DNA of 64,000 nt. It comes from Agapanthus africanus (Eukaryota > Streptophyta > Magnoliopsida > Asparagales > Amaryllidaceae). The notes below the pieces were generated by a model. The model was not told where the DNA came from, ran no database searches, and was given only the letters and a program-made list of their open reading frames with translations. This document shows positions 21,088 to 32,630 of the stretch, one piece after another; within the stretch, counting starts at the first letter, position 1; each line of letters begins with the position of its first letter. Location: contig CM057338.1 in the NCBI GenBank assembly GCA_030015575.1, positions 833,582,353-833,646,352 on the forward strand, in the 5' to 3' direction. The position numbers were made by a program, and so were the translations under genes.

Positions 21088-24000
21088 CTACCAGATCCAG
21101 TTGCTTGCGTACCGCATGCCCAACATCTCAAAAAGCCTCTCGAACTGTACTTGAGGAATGGCCTTGGTGAATGGATCTGCCGTGTTGTCTTTTGTGTCTA
21201 CTCTCCGTATCTCGATCTCCCGACGATCCACGATCTCCCTGATCAGGTGAAACCGCCTTAAGATATGCCTGAATTTCTGATGGGACCTTGGTTCCTTCGC
21301 TAAAGCTACAGCGCCATTGTTATCGCAATACAAAGGTATTGGATTGGCAATGGACGGAACCACCTGAAGTTCAGAAATGAACTTCCTTATCCAGACAGCC
21401 TCTTTTGCGGCTTCACTAGCAGCTATATACTCAGCCTCCATAGTTGAGTCTGTGACGGTATCTTGTTTGGAACTCTTCCAACTTACCGCTCCTCCATTGA
21501 GGGTAAACACAAAACCCGAAATAGATTTAGAATCATCCTTGTCACTTTGGAAGCCGGAGTCGGTAAAAGCCTCTACCTGGAGGTCCTTATTGCCGTAAAT
21601 CAAGAACATCTCCTTAGTCCTTCTCAGGTACTTGAGAATGTTCTTCACCGCTATCCAATGTTTCTCACCTGGGTCCGATTGATACCTGCTTACCACACTA
21701 AATGCGTAAGCTACATCTGGTCTGGTACATAACATCGCATACATTATTGATCCTACCGCCGAAGCGTAGGGTATAATGCCCATGCGAGCCCTCTCTTCAT
21801 CAGTCTTTGGAGACATCTCTTTGGAGAGGGTGATTCCATGACAAGCGGGCATATTGCTGCGCTTGGAATCTTCCATACTAAATCTCTTTAGTATAGTGTC
21901 TATATACCTGGACTGTGAAAGTCCCAATATTCTATTAGATCTATCTCGATAGATCTTAATGCCCAGAATGTATGATGCATCTCCCAAGTCTTTCATAGAG
22001 AATTTCTGTGATAAGAAGAGCTTTACTGATTGTAGTATAGGGATATCATTCCCTATCAGTAGTATGTCGTCGACGTACAAAACGAGGAAGACTACTGCTC
22101 CTTCTACAATCTTCCTATAAACACATGGTTCATCTATATTTTTGATAAAGTCAAATTCCTTGACTGTTTCATCAAAACAGATGTTCCAACTCCGCGATAC
22201 TTTCTTTAACCCATAAATGGATTTAAGCAATTTGCACACTCTTCCGCTGCTCCCACTGTCTAAGAAACCTTCTGGTTGATCCATGTAAACACTCTCTTCT
22301 AGATGTCCATTTAGAAAAGCTGTTTTTACATCCATTTGCCAGATTTCATAGTCATGGAAGGCAGCAATGGCAAGCATGATCCGAATGGATTTAATCATAG
22401 CTACTGGCGAAAAAGTTTCATCATAGTCCAATTCTGGTCTTTGACGAAAACCTTTTGCTACTAGTCTAGCTTTGTACGTTTCCACTTGTCCAAATGTACC
22501 AATCTTCTTTTTGAAGATCCATTTGCACCCAACTGGTTTTACCCCAGGAGGAGAAACTTCTAAAGTCCATACTTTATTGGTATACATGGATTCCATTTCG
22601 GATCTCATTGCATCCAGCCACTTTACTGAGTCGCTACTTGTGATAGCCTGCTGGAAACTAGTAGGCTCATCATCATCGATGATGCATTCCTCTCGATCCC
22701 CATCAAGAAGAAAACCATAGTATCTTTCAGGAGGATGAGAAAGCCTACTAGATCTGCGGAGTGGCGTTGGTTCGTCATGTTCTATTGAAATCTGAGATTC
22801 TTCTAAGTCCTCGGTTACAGCTTGAGGTTTTGGAATTTCTTCCAGTTCTACCGCGCTCCCACTAATTTCTTTTGCAAGAAATTCGCTTTCTAAGAAGACA
22901 ATGTGACGAGCGACAAACACCTTTTGTTCTTCAGTGTGGTAGACCATGTACCCCCTTGAATGCTTGGGGTATCCTACAAACTTGCACAAAACCGATCGTG
23001 CCTCGAGCTTGTCCGGATTATGCTTTTTAACATATACCGGACACCCCCATATCTTTATATACTTGAGATATGGTCTCTTCCCACACCACATTTCATATGG
23101 AGTGGTAGGTACAGACTTAGTTGGAACTCTATTTAATAGATATGCGGCTGATTCTAGAGCAAATCCCCAGAAGGAAAGTGGCAACTCAGCACTACTCATC
23201 ATTGATCGCACCATATCTAATAGCGTGCGATTCCTTCTTTCTGATACACCATTATGCTGAGGTGTATAAGGTGGAGTAAGCTGAGAGAGTATTCCATTTG
23301 CTTTCAAGTATTCAAGGAAACTGGTACTTAAGTATTCTCCACCTCGATCAGATCGAAGTGTCTTGATGCTTTTACCAGTTTGTTTCTCTACTTCATTTTT
23401 ATACTCCTTAAACTTCTCAAAAGCCTCGGATTTATGCTTTATTAAGAACACATGTCCATACCTAGAGAAGTCATCAGTAAAAGTGATGAAGTAGGAGTGA
23501 CCACTTCGTGCATGTATAGACATCGGACCACATACATCACTGTGTACTAGTCCCAAGAGTTCGGTGGCTCTTTCTCCGTGTCCGGTGAACGGAGATTTGG
23601 TCATTTTTCCTTTGATACATGATTGACAAGTTGCATATGATGAATATTCAAACGAATCTAAATATCCATCTTTATGTAACTTAGTCAACCTTGTTTCATT
23701 TATATGACCAAGTCTACAATGCCATAGGAAGGCTTGATTCGAATCTGGAGCCTTTCTTTTACGCGTGTTTTGAATATTGAAAATTTGTGGTTGATTAAGT
23801 ATGTATATGCCGTTTTCCAGTGTGCCAAACCCAATCAGTTCTTGATTTAGGAGAATGTTCATGACATTTCTTTCAAGCACAAAATTATATCCTTTATTAG
23901 ACAATAAAGATACCGATATAATATTACACAACATACTGGGAATACAAAAACAGTTATACAGTACCAAAATGTTTCCACTATTCAACCCTAGGTGATATTC

Positions 24001-25068
24001 CCCTATTGCAACTGCATCTACATGCATTCCATTGCCCATCCGGAGAGTCATATCACCTGCCCCCAGTACTCTACTATTTCTCAGATCCTGCAAAGAATTA
24101 CAGATGTGAGAACCAGAACCGGTATCAAGTACCCATGAAGTAGAGTTTACTGAAAGAAAATTTTCGATTACGAACACACCTGAAGTAGAAGCAACAACTT
24201 GCTTCATGTCCTTGGCTTTGAAGGCCTGACAATCCTTCTTCCAGTGCCCCTGCTTGTGACAATAGAAACACTCGTTCTTTTCTGCCTTCACCCTTCCTGC
24301 CTTGTTCGTTCCCTGCACCTTCTTGACCCCACCCTTCGGTTTGGTGGCTTTCATCTTCTTCTTCCCTTTTGCTTTTGCTTTAGATTTAGAAGAAGATGAT
24401 TGGCCAACATACAGAACGGGGGTCTTCTCCTTTTTCAAGGAGGTCTCTGCTACCCTCAACATATTGAGGAGCTTTGGAAGATCCGCTTCCATTTCGTGCA
24501 TGTTGAAGTTCAGCACGAACTGAGAGAAGGTGTGGGGAAGAGACTGCAAAATCAAGTCGATATACAAATCATTCTCTAGCACGCATCCCAGGTTTGCGAG
24601 TTCCTCAATGAGGGTGATCATTTTGAGGACGTGCTCTCCAACAGGCGATCCTGGAGCTAACCTCATCTGGAAGAGTTTCCTTGAGGTTTCGTACCTCGCG
24701 ATACGGGAGTGTTCACCATACAATTCCTTGCAATGGAGGAATATGGATGCAATATCCATACAATCGTGCTGTTTCTGGAGTTCATTATTCATGGACGCCA
24801 GCACGATACACTTAGCTCGCTCACAGTCTAGATCCCAGGTTTTACGAACTTCCTTGTCCGCAACTGAGGAATCTGGTCCTGGGATAAGGGGAGGAACAGC
24901 GGTGGTAACATATGCAACTTTGTCATAAGTCAGCGCAATATTGACGTTTCTTAGCCAGTCTTTATAGTTCTGCCCGGTTAGTATATTCTTTTCAAGTAAT
25001 AGTTTTAGTCCAGTCATGGTAGCTGCCAGAGAGAGAGAAAAGAAAACACTCAGCATATGCTCTTGCAA
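21088..25068 (-). CDS. gag-pol: Copia B gag-pol polyprotein, intact
   Basis: 1326 codons in copia order. Gag: MTGLKLLLEKN to about residue 260; the start is more likely Met18 (25015-25017), since the same MTGLKLL begins A's gag after an unrelated extension. Zinc knuckle C267-x2-C-x4-H-x4-C280. Protease: D315-T-G with SWVLDTGSGSHIC. Integrase: H450, H455, C481, C484 and acidic D511, D574, E610. RT: TFSPVAMIKSIRIMLA (about 886-901), WQMDVKTAFLNG (about 910) and YVDD at 998-1001. RNase H: D1170, E1211/E1213, D1249 and ADPFTKA near 1298. All catalytic residues are present with no stop or frameshift. One odd spot: SIYGLKKVSRSWN where A and the family usually have GLKQAS. Expressed as one protein from the LTR promoter and cut by its own protease. 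Confidence 0.95.
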   Translation of the reverse strand: MQEHMLSVFFSLSLAATMTGLKLLLEKNILTGQNYKDWLRNVNIALTYDKVAYVTTAVPPLIPGPDSSVADKEVRKTWDLDCERAKCIVLASMNNELQKQHDCMDIASIFLHCKELYGEHSRIARYETSRKLFQMRLAPGSPVGEHVLKMITLIEELANLGCVLENDLYIDLILQSLPHTFSQFVLNFNMHEMEADLPKLLNMLRVAETSLKKEKTPVLYVGQSSSSKSKAKAKGKKKMKATKPKGGVKKVQGTNKAGRVKAEKNECFYCHKQGHWKKDCQAFKAKDMKQVVASTSGVFVIENFLSVNSTSWVLDTGSGSHICNSLQDLRNSRVLGAGDMTLRMGNGMHVDAVAIGEYHLGLNSGNILVLYNCFCIPSMLCNIISVSLLSNKGYNFVLERNVMNILLNQELIGFGTLENGIYILNQPQIFNIQNTRKRKAPDSNQAFLWHCRLGHINETRLTKLHKDGYLDSFEYSSYATCQSCIKGKMTKSPFTGHGERATELLGLVHSDVCGPMSIHARSGHSYFITFTDDFSRYGHVFLIKHKSEAFEKFKEYKNEVEKQTGKSIKTLRSDRGGEYLSTSFLEYLKANGILSQLTPPYTPQHNGVSERRNRTLLDMVRSMMSSAELPLSFWGFALESAAYLLNRVPTKSVPTTPYEMWCGKRPYLKYIKIWGCPVYVKKHNPDKLEARSVLCKFVGYPKHSRGYMVYHTEEQKVFVARHIVFLESEFLAKEISGSAVELEEIPKPQAVTEDLEESQISIEHDEPTPLRRSSRLSHPPERYYGFLLDGDREECIIDDDEPTSFQQAITSSDSVKWLDAMRSEMESMYTNKVWTLEVSPPGVKPVGCKWIFKKKIGTFGQVETYKARLVAKGFRQRPELDYDETFSPVAMIKSIRIMLAIAAFHDYEIWQMDVKTAFLNGHLEESVYMDQPEGFLDSGSSGRVCKLLKSIYGLKKVSRSWNICFDETVKEFDFIKNIDEPCVYRKIVEGAVVFLVLYVDDILLIGNDIPILQSVKLFLSQKFSMKDLGDASYILGIKIYRDRSNRILGLSQSRYIDTILKRFSMEDSKRSNMPACHGITLSKEMSPKTDEERARMGIIPYASAVGSIMYAMLCTRPDVAYAFSVVSRYQSDPGEKHWIAVKNILKYLRRTKEMFLIYGNKDLQVEAFTDSGFQSDKDDSKSISGFVFTLNGGAVSWKSSKQDTVTDSTMEAEYIAASEAAKEAVWIRKFISELQVVPSIANPIPLYCDNNGAVALAKEPRSHQKFRHILRRFHLIREIVDRREIEIRRVDTKDNTADPFTKAIPQVQFERLFEMLGMRYASNWIW

Positions 25069-25507
25069 GTTTAGATTGGTTTATTAATTTATCTAAACAG
25101 GATGGCTCCCACTGTTTCCTCAAATCCTTCTTCAAAATCTAAAAGAAGAACTAGTCAGGATTTAATCACACGTCACAATACTTGCTTAACCTTTCAGCCA
25201 GGCTGGTGTTGGTACTTCGAGGGAGGTTTTCCAACGCTTTCGCGAAGTTCCTTAATTAAAGAACCTCTTTTCCCTGGAGGCGTAGCCCCTCTAACACCTT
25301 TCTAGGCACCTACTTGGTTTATAGCATTGATTGTTAAGTGAGAGAAATTCCCGAGAGTAATCCTACTCATCAGTGGGATCGGGATCCAACTATCATTGTA
25401 TGATGCCCTAGATGGAAGCCACTCTAGTCACCACACTCCAGAAGGTAAGCTAAATCTGCAAGTTTCCTTTATGTTTGAAACTCCCGATGTGATTTTTACC
25501 CCAAGCT

Positions 25508-25717
25508 CTTATAGACCTTGACGTAGGCCAACAAGTCATAAGACGCAAGTCAAGTTCTACCCGTCGTTGTCCTGATCAATTTAAATACATCGTACAAGCC
25601 CTTGACGTAGGCCAACAAGGTGTACGTCTGTATTAAACTAATGCATCTATCTATGCAACAAATAGGCACACACACTGCTACCATACACTATGCCTTGACG
25701 TAGGCCAACAAGCATAG
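25508..25717 (-). repeat. Triple stem-loop of copia B leader
   Basis: Three copies of a CCTTGACGTAGGCCAACAAG core, each inside a different outer stem: CTTAT-a-GAC/GTCATAAG (25508-25542), CGTACA/TGTACG (25591-25626) and CTATGC/GCATAG (25688-25717). The core itself can pair TTGAC/GCCAA with G-U. Confidence 0.85.
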
Positions 25718-26761
25718 CATGAATACGATGTGCTGTCTATCTGAAACGACGGAGGGTTACGGCTGGTTTTTGGCAAAAAAAAACCATTAACGTAATGAAC
25801 TTGATTTGATCGAAGGAACTAAGATAGCTTTTATTAAAAGGAGTGGTTTAAGCTCCGCATTTAAAATTTGCTTTTTCAAGAAAACCGAGTGGTTTTTAGA
25901 AATTGTTCCAACGATTCAGTTTAGGTTTTATTTTCTTTGCATTAATAATAATGCGTCCCATCTTTAACCTATCATTACAGATAACAACAAAAATATGACG
26001 TCCTCTTATGCCATCCGCATTCGCCACGGGGTCCCGTCATCACCCGTTAGGTTACTTAACTAACGACAGAGCGGGGGCTGGGCTAGCGCGGGTGTAAAAC
26101 ATAAGTGACGTCTAAATAGCTATCATATATATAGATATTTTACATTCGTCTGACGCAATGATATACATTCCAGAACACAGATAAACAATATTAGATTTGC
26201 AAGCAATCTGTATTTCTTTTGAGCCTGCAAGAAAAGACAGATTACACAGTTGTGATGAATAGCCATTACCCCACCCACGACCCCTACGGGTGCGGCAAAC
26301 TACCCGCCCGGCAGTTTGTGCACCCCACCTTGGGTCTGTTCTAGGAGCAAAAACAGTAAAATGAAATAATACAACGGTGGCTACAACCGCAACCTGGAAG
26401 TGCCCCGCAAAATAATATTACAACAAATTACATTTACATCAAATGAATTAATACAATAACCCATCACAAAACCCGGCTAATCACCACAACAGTCCAATAC
26501 AGTTTATATGCACAAACAGTTAAAATCCATTTCAGAAATGTGCAACCCCCTGCCAACTGACATACTAGCAGTTAGGGGAGGTTTACGAACACATTATACA
26601 ATCACAGATATAATCCAACATGCAAATACTGTACAATATCGATCGATTAAACATCTTTAATATTGCTCCAAAAACTGCTCTGTAAAACTGAAACCTGAGC
26701 AAATATTAAATATTCCAGAAAATCCCAAATTTTACAGAGAACCCACCCAAGAAATTTGGGT

Positions 26762-26845
26762 TCATGATTCGCCAAATCGGCGGCGGAACCGCGGCGGCGC
26801 CTATGGGAGCCGCCGCGGATCCGCGGCCGTTTGGTCGAATCATGA
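26762..26845 (-). repeat. GC-rich leader hairpin of copia B
   Basis: An 84-nt inverted repeat. The base stem TCATGATTCG/CGAATCATGA is perfect (26762-26771 and 26836-26845). The inner arms are GC-only in style (GGCGGCGGAACCGCGGCGGC against GCCGCCGCGGATCCGCGGCC, two mismatches). It stands in an otherwise AT-rich leader. Confidence 0.85.
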
Positions 26846-27022
26846 CCCCAATTTTCTTGGGTGTTCTTCTGGTTTCATTACAAGCTTTCTGAACATGCCT
26901 GAAAAATTTTTGGACTTCATTTGAATTTCGACAGAAACTTGATGTTTTTGGGGTTTTCCGGCTTCGTTTTTCCGTTCGAAATTCGTACAAATTTGCAATA
27001 AAGTTAAAACTTGTTTAGCTAG

Positions 27023-27034
27023 GCTCTGATACCA
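27023..27034 (-). promoter_or_regulatory. Copia B primer-binding site
   Basis: Minus strand TGGTATCAGAGC, complementary to the 3' end of plant initiator tRNA-Met, one base from the LTR end. Confidence 0.92.
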
Positions 27035-27035
27035 C

Positions 27036-28964
27036 TGTAAGTCGATGTTCAACACCCCAATACTTGTGGGGAGGCGGAAATATGAATAACAATCAAGTTC
27101 TATGATCAAACATCGATTAGCCGTACGAATCGTTTGCTATACAAGTTTTAACAAAAGCTTTAGAGTTTTAATCTACTATGCGAAGAGATTATACCAAACG
27201 GTTCTAGTCCTTCGTCTTGATGTTGTCTACGGCCTCTTTGGATCTCCACGTCCTCTTCGGCTTTCTCCCGTGATAGACGATCCACCCGAGAACCCTAATC
27301 CAAGCTATAACCTCTAAACTTGAGGTTACTTAGTTTCTCTAGTTGCTAAATAGAGTAGCTAAGATGATGTAGAGATAGGTTATAGAGTAATTAGTCTTTC
27401 CTAATCCTTGTTCTCAACTCATGAGGGGTAGGATTAGGATTTGGTGAAGGAGAGAGAACTTGAAGAGAGAGAGTGAGAAGAAGATAATGATAATATTATA
27501 ATGAATAAAGCTTCTCACTTGATATATATGAAACATAATGAATTTAAAAGAAATGAATAATAAGTGAATATTCATCATGTTTCATTTAATCAAGTGGGTG
27601 ATTCATCATGTGAGTCATTAAGCAATTAATGATGCATTAATGATATGATGAATCACTCACAATGAGTCACTTAAACATTAAATGAAAATGCCACCTCTCT
27701 CTTTATGTCACATCCTTCTAGAAGCTTCTCGGAAAATTACGAGAACGCCCCTCTCATCCGTGAAAACACGGAAAAACTTTAGACTGTATAATTCCAATAA
27801 CCTGATACTAGAATCTGGCTTAAACCAAAGCCGGCTAGTAAAAACTGTCCGAATGTCGCACGTGCGTTCAAACACGTATGCGTCCGAACCTTTGTCGTAA
27901 AACCATACGACCTCTATATCTTTTCGCCTGGGTTTGGGAAATCTCTGTGTGGGACTCTAAAGACTCGACTACTACGCTGGCAGTGGGTTTAACTACAGAC
28001 CGCAAGCGGCACTAGCTGTACGTAACGGTCCCCAGGTAGTTGTCGATAAGAAAGCTGATGAGGTAACCCATCTGAAATCCTACTGAGCCTGTCTGTGACA
28101 ATATCCGCGCAGTCCGGTCTGTTCGTCTGAGAGTATCACATGTACGGTCTAGGGAGGTGGTGAACGTCAGACCCCTAATAACCGTACAAGTCGTGTCGGT
28201 ATGGCTCTATCACCATCCGAGAATCTACTGATCAATCCTATCAGTAATTCTCAATCAGCCCTGGCCAGGAACTTATGGTAATGACCAACCGATCACCGTG
28301 CGATATCAACTCCCTATACCGGGAGAGACGAATCCCTAACAGTCACTCACTGCCTCCATATGGCTCGGGACTGTGCCCAACTGAAACCTGTTTGCACGAC
28401 TCCTTTGAGCCGTGGTAGGGTAATAATCAAAGCACAGTGGGAACTCATACGAGACAAATGATGATCTTAAGTCAACGGACTATCTGCACACATGTCACCT
28501 GAGAACTGCTATCTGACGTTAGGTATAATACCATCCAGTCAGTTCTCGGCGAGTCCTGTCCGGTGTACTCACACCCAGTGAGCATCTGTATACAATCTTA
28601 GGTGAACACCACCAATGGTTGCGGGACCAATCCATTGCCCCTCGTCAGGGTCTAGATATGTATACACTAGTCTACTCCGGAGTATCGATGCCCAATCTCT
28701 ATACTCCTGCGACCAGGGACATCTAAGGGTGTGCCTATTGACTATCCAGCTCCCACTAGTATGACTGCCATCACAACGCCGGTAGTCAGACAAACACCCT
28801 ATGGGCTTTATCAACATATATATATAAATACCAAGTAAAATATATTATACGTTAAGACAAAATCAAACCAAATAGCGTACTATCATATCAAGCAAGACTG
28901 TCATGTACATACATATCCCAAGCATCCTATACAATGTAGGCCTCTAGGGCATATATATCCAACA
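27036..28964 (-). repeat. Copia B 5' LTR
   Basis: 1929 bp. Nearly identical to 19109-21035. It ends at CCAACA (28964) before duplication GCAAG (28965-28969). Confidence 0.95.
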
Positions 28965-28969
28965 GCAAG

Positions 28970-31900
28970 CAGCTATATACTCCGCTTCCATCGTTGAGTC
29001 AGCAACGGTGTCCTGCTTGGAGCTCTTCCAGCACACCGCCCCTCCATTGAGAGTAAAGATATAACCCGACATGGACTTGGAATCGTCCTTATCACTCTGG
29101 AAGCCGGAATCAGCAAAGGCCTCCAACCTGAGGTCTTTTCCGCCGTAAACCAAGAACATCTCCTTAGTCCTTCTCAGGTACTTGAGAATGTTCTTTACTG
29201 CTATCCAGTGCTTCTCCCCTGGGTCTGACTGATACCGGCTTACCATGCTTAGTGCGTAAGCTACATCTGGTCTGGTGCACAACATCGCATACATTATAGA
29301 GCCTACCGCAGAAGCGTAGGGTATAATAAACATGCGTTCCCTTTCAAAATCAGTCTTGGGAGACATCTCTTTGGAGAGGGTGATTCCGTGACAAGCCGGT
29401 AGATTACCGCGCTTAGAATCTTCCATACTGAATCTTTTTAGTACAGTGTCGATATACCTGGACTGCGAAAGTCCCAACATCCTCTTGGATCTATCACGAT
29501 AGATCCGGATCCCCAGAATGTAAGAAGCATCACCCAGGTCTTTCATGGAGAACCTGTGTGACAAGAAACCTTTGACAGATTGTAGCATAGGAATGTCATT
29601 TCCTATCAATAGAATGTCATCCACGTACAAGACGAGGAATACGACACTTCTGGCTACAACTTTACTATATATGCACGGTTCATCTGGATTTTTGATAAAG
29701 TCATATTCTTTGACTGTCTCATCAAAACAGATGTTCCAACTCTGCGATGCCTGCTTTAGTCCATAAATGGACTTAAGCAGCTTGCATACTTTCCCGCTGC
29801 TCCCACTCTGATTGAAACCCTCTGGCTGATCCATATAGACGCATTCTTCTAAATTTCCATTCAGAAAAGCCGTCTTTACGTCCATCTGCCAGATTTCATA
29901 ATCATGGAAGGCAGCAGTAGCAAGAAGGACCCGAATAGATTTGAGCATAGCCACTGGAGAAAAAGTTTTGTCATAGTCCAAACCAGGTCTTTGACGAAAA
30001 CCTTTTGCAACAAGTCTAGCCTTATAGGTTTCCACCTGTCCATCTACACCAATCTTTTTCTTGAAGATCCATTTGCATCCTATAGGTTTTACCCCATCTG
30101 GAGCAAAGTCCAAAGTCCATACTTTGTTGGTGTACATGGACTCCATTTTGGTCCGCATTGCATCTAGCCATCGTACCGAGTCGCCGCTTTGGATGGCCTG
30201 CTGGAAGTCAGTAGGTTCATCATCACCTATGATGCAATCCTCTCTATCCCCATCTATGAGAAAACCGTAGTATCTCTCAGGCGGATGAGACGGCCTACTA
30301 CTCCTGCGGAGGGGTGCGGGAATGTCCTGTTCTTCTTGAACTTCCGGTTCTACCAAACTTTCAGTAGCAGCTTATGGTTCTGGAATTTCTTCCAGTTCTA
30401 TTTCGCTCCCACTTATTTCCTTTTCTAAAAACTGATGTTCTAGAAAATGGGCATTACGAGAAACAAAAACCTTTTGTTCCTCTGCGTAATAGAAATAATA
30501 TCCCTTGGAGTTCTTTGGATATCCCACAAACATACATTTTACTGATCGTGCCTCGAGCTTATCCACATACTGCTTTTTAACAAAAGCTGGACATCCCCAA
30601 ATCTTCATATGCTGAAGATGGGGTTTCTTCCCAGTCCACATCTGATATGGAGTGGTAGGCACAGTCTTGGTAGGAGCCCTGTTCAGAAGATATGCTGCTG
30701 ATTCTAGCGCATAACCCCAAAAAGATGGCGGTAACTCAGCATTACTCATCATGGATCGTACCATATCCAATAGGGTTCGATTCCGTCTCTCCGATACACC
30801 GTTGTGCTGTGGAGTGTATGGAGGAGTAAGCTGAGAGAGAATTCCTTTCTGTTTTAGGTAACCTAGGAACTCGGCACTCAAGTATTCACCACCTCGATCA
30901 GATCTAAGTGTCTTGATACTTTTGCCGGTTTGGTTTTCTACTTCATTCTTATACTCTTGGAATTTCTCAAAAGCCTCGGATTTATGTTTCATCAGATAAA
31001 TGAATCCGTATCTTGAGTAATCATCCGTGAAAGTAATGAAATAGGAAAAACCACCTCTTGCATGTGTAGACAATAGACCACATACATCGCTGTGTATGAG
31101 TCCTAAGAGCTCGCTCGCTCTTACCCCTTGTCCAGTAAATGGAGTCTTTGTCATCTTTCCTTTGAGACAAGATTGACAAGTGTCATAAGTTTGTTATTCG
31201 AACGAGTCTAAATATCCTTCTCTATGCAACTTAGTCAACCTTCTCTCATTGATGTGACCCAGTCTACAATGCCATAAGAAATCTTTATTTAAATCTGGAG
31301 ACTTTCTTTTAAGTGTGTTCTGGACATTGAAAATTTGGAGTTGGTTTAAAACATATATACCGTTATTTAGTGTACCGGACCCAATCAAACCATGATTAAA
31401 GTGGATGTTAAAAACATCTCTTACAAACGTGAAATCATAACCTTTATTTGATAACAAGGAAACTGATATGATATTACACGTTAAGCTTGGTACAAAAAAA
31501 CAGTTATGTAAAACCAAAATGTGTCCACTCGTCAATCCTAGGTGATAATCCCCGACGGACGCAGCTCCCACGCTAGCTCCGTTAGCAACCTTTAGGGTCA
31601 TATCACCTTCCTTCAGCACTCTACGGTTTCTCAGTGCCTGCAATGAATTGCAAATATGAGATCCTGATCCGGTATCCAATACCCAGGAAGTAGAGTTGAT
31701 CGACAGACAATTCTTAATTACAAACACACCTGAAGTCGAAGCCATAGCTTGCTTCGGTTCCTGGTTCTTGGCGTTCCACGCCTTGCAATCCTTCTTCCAG
31801 TGCCCTTTCCTGTGACAATGGAAGCACTCATCCTGGCCAACTACCGGTACCGCAAACTTTTTCTTTCCCTTCCCTCCCACCTTACTAACACCTCCTCTAG

Positions 31901-32630
31901 GTTTGGTGGCGGCCTTCTTCTTCCTTCCTTTGGCCCTTGCCTTGGACCCGGAAGAAGATGTACCGCTAACAAACATAGCGGGTGTTTCCTTTGTCTTCTG
32001 CAAGGTGCCCTCTGCACTCCTTAACATGTTCAGGAGTTCCGGAAGTTCGACTTCTTTTCTTTGAATGTTGAAGTTCAGGATAAACTGGGCGTAGGTGTGA
32101 GGAAGGGACTGGAGAATAAGGTTTGTATAGAGCTCATTATCCAAAGTCGTCCCAAGGTCTGTGAGCTCTTCAATATAGCCGGTCATCTTTAGGACATGTT
32201 CTCCTACCGATGACCCGACAGCCAACCTCGCTCGAAACAAGTTCTTAAAGGTCTCGTATCTTGCTATACGAGATTGCTCTCCATAAAGTTCCTTTGTATG
32301 GAGAAATATGCCATCAAGGTCCATATCCTCGTGCCTCCTCTGATGTTCATTGTTCATCGAGGCAAGCACGATGCACTTGGCTTTGGCGCAATCTAAATCC
32401 CAGGTTTTGCGGATTTCCTTATCCGCATTGCTGGATTTGGGACCAGGGACAGCAGGTGCCGTAGCGGTGAGGACGTACCCCAATTTATCATAGGTCAAAG
32501 CCATTTTGACATTCCGCAGCCAATCTTTATAGTTTGGCCCTGTCAGTATATTTTTCTCTAAAAGTAACTTAAGTCCAGTCATTTTCAGGGTCGCTGCAAT
32601 TAGGAGAGAGAGAAGAAAACTCTTTAGCAT
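28970..32630 (-). pseudogene. gag-pol: Copia A gag-pol polyprotein, main part, two nonsense codons
   Basis: In one frame from 32630; the likely true start is MTGLKLL at 32582. Gag has knuckle CFHCHRKGHWKKDC; protease SWVLDTGSGSHIC; integrase FLWHCRLGHIN, then a TAA at 31194-31196 just before the CQSC pair; the core then runs HSDVCGL, TLRSDRGGEY, HNGVSERRNRT. A second TAA at 30372-30374 lies between integrase and RT, where B has CAA, fitting a C-to-T change. RT keeps QMDVKTAFLNG and YVDD. RNase H is cut after EAEYIAA by copia B. Together with 18780-19108 the frame would be 1330 codons including its stop, close to B. Two stops plus the insertion make it inactive. Confidence 0.93.

Larger units (their letters stand above)
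25069..27022 (-). other. Copia B 5' leader
   Basis: About 2 kb between primer site and gag with no gene. In element order it holds a GC-rich hairpin (26762-26845), a conserved tract with ACTAACGACAGAGCGGGG (about 26055 on the + strand) and three stem-loops (25688-25717, 25591-25626, 25508-25542). The same landmarks in the same order are found in the leaders of A and C and, in part, D. Confidence 0.8.
19109..28964 (-). mobile_element. Copia B: complete, young Angela-like retrotransposon
   Basis: 9856 bp on the minus strand between GCAAG duplications. LTRs are 1927 bp (19109-21035) and 1929 bp (27036-28964) and differ at about 12 positions plus one 2-bp indel by eye (about 0.6%). It has an initiator-Met-type primer site, a 2-kb leader, one uninterrupted 1326-codon gag-pol frame and a polypurine tract. 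It inserted into the RNase H part of copia A, an element of the same group and orientation. It is the only element here that looks able to move on its own. Confidence 0.96.
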
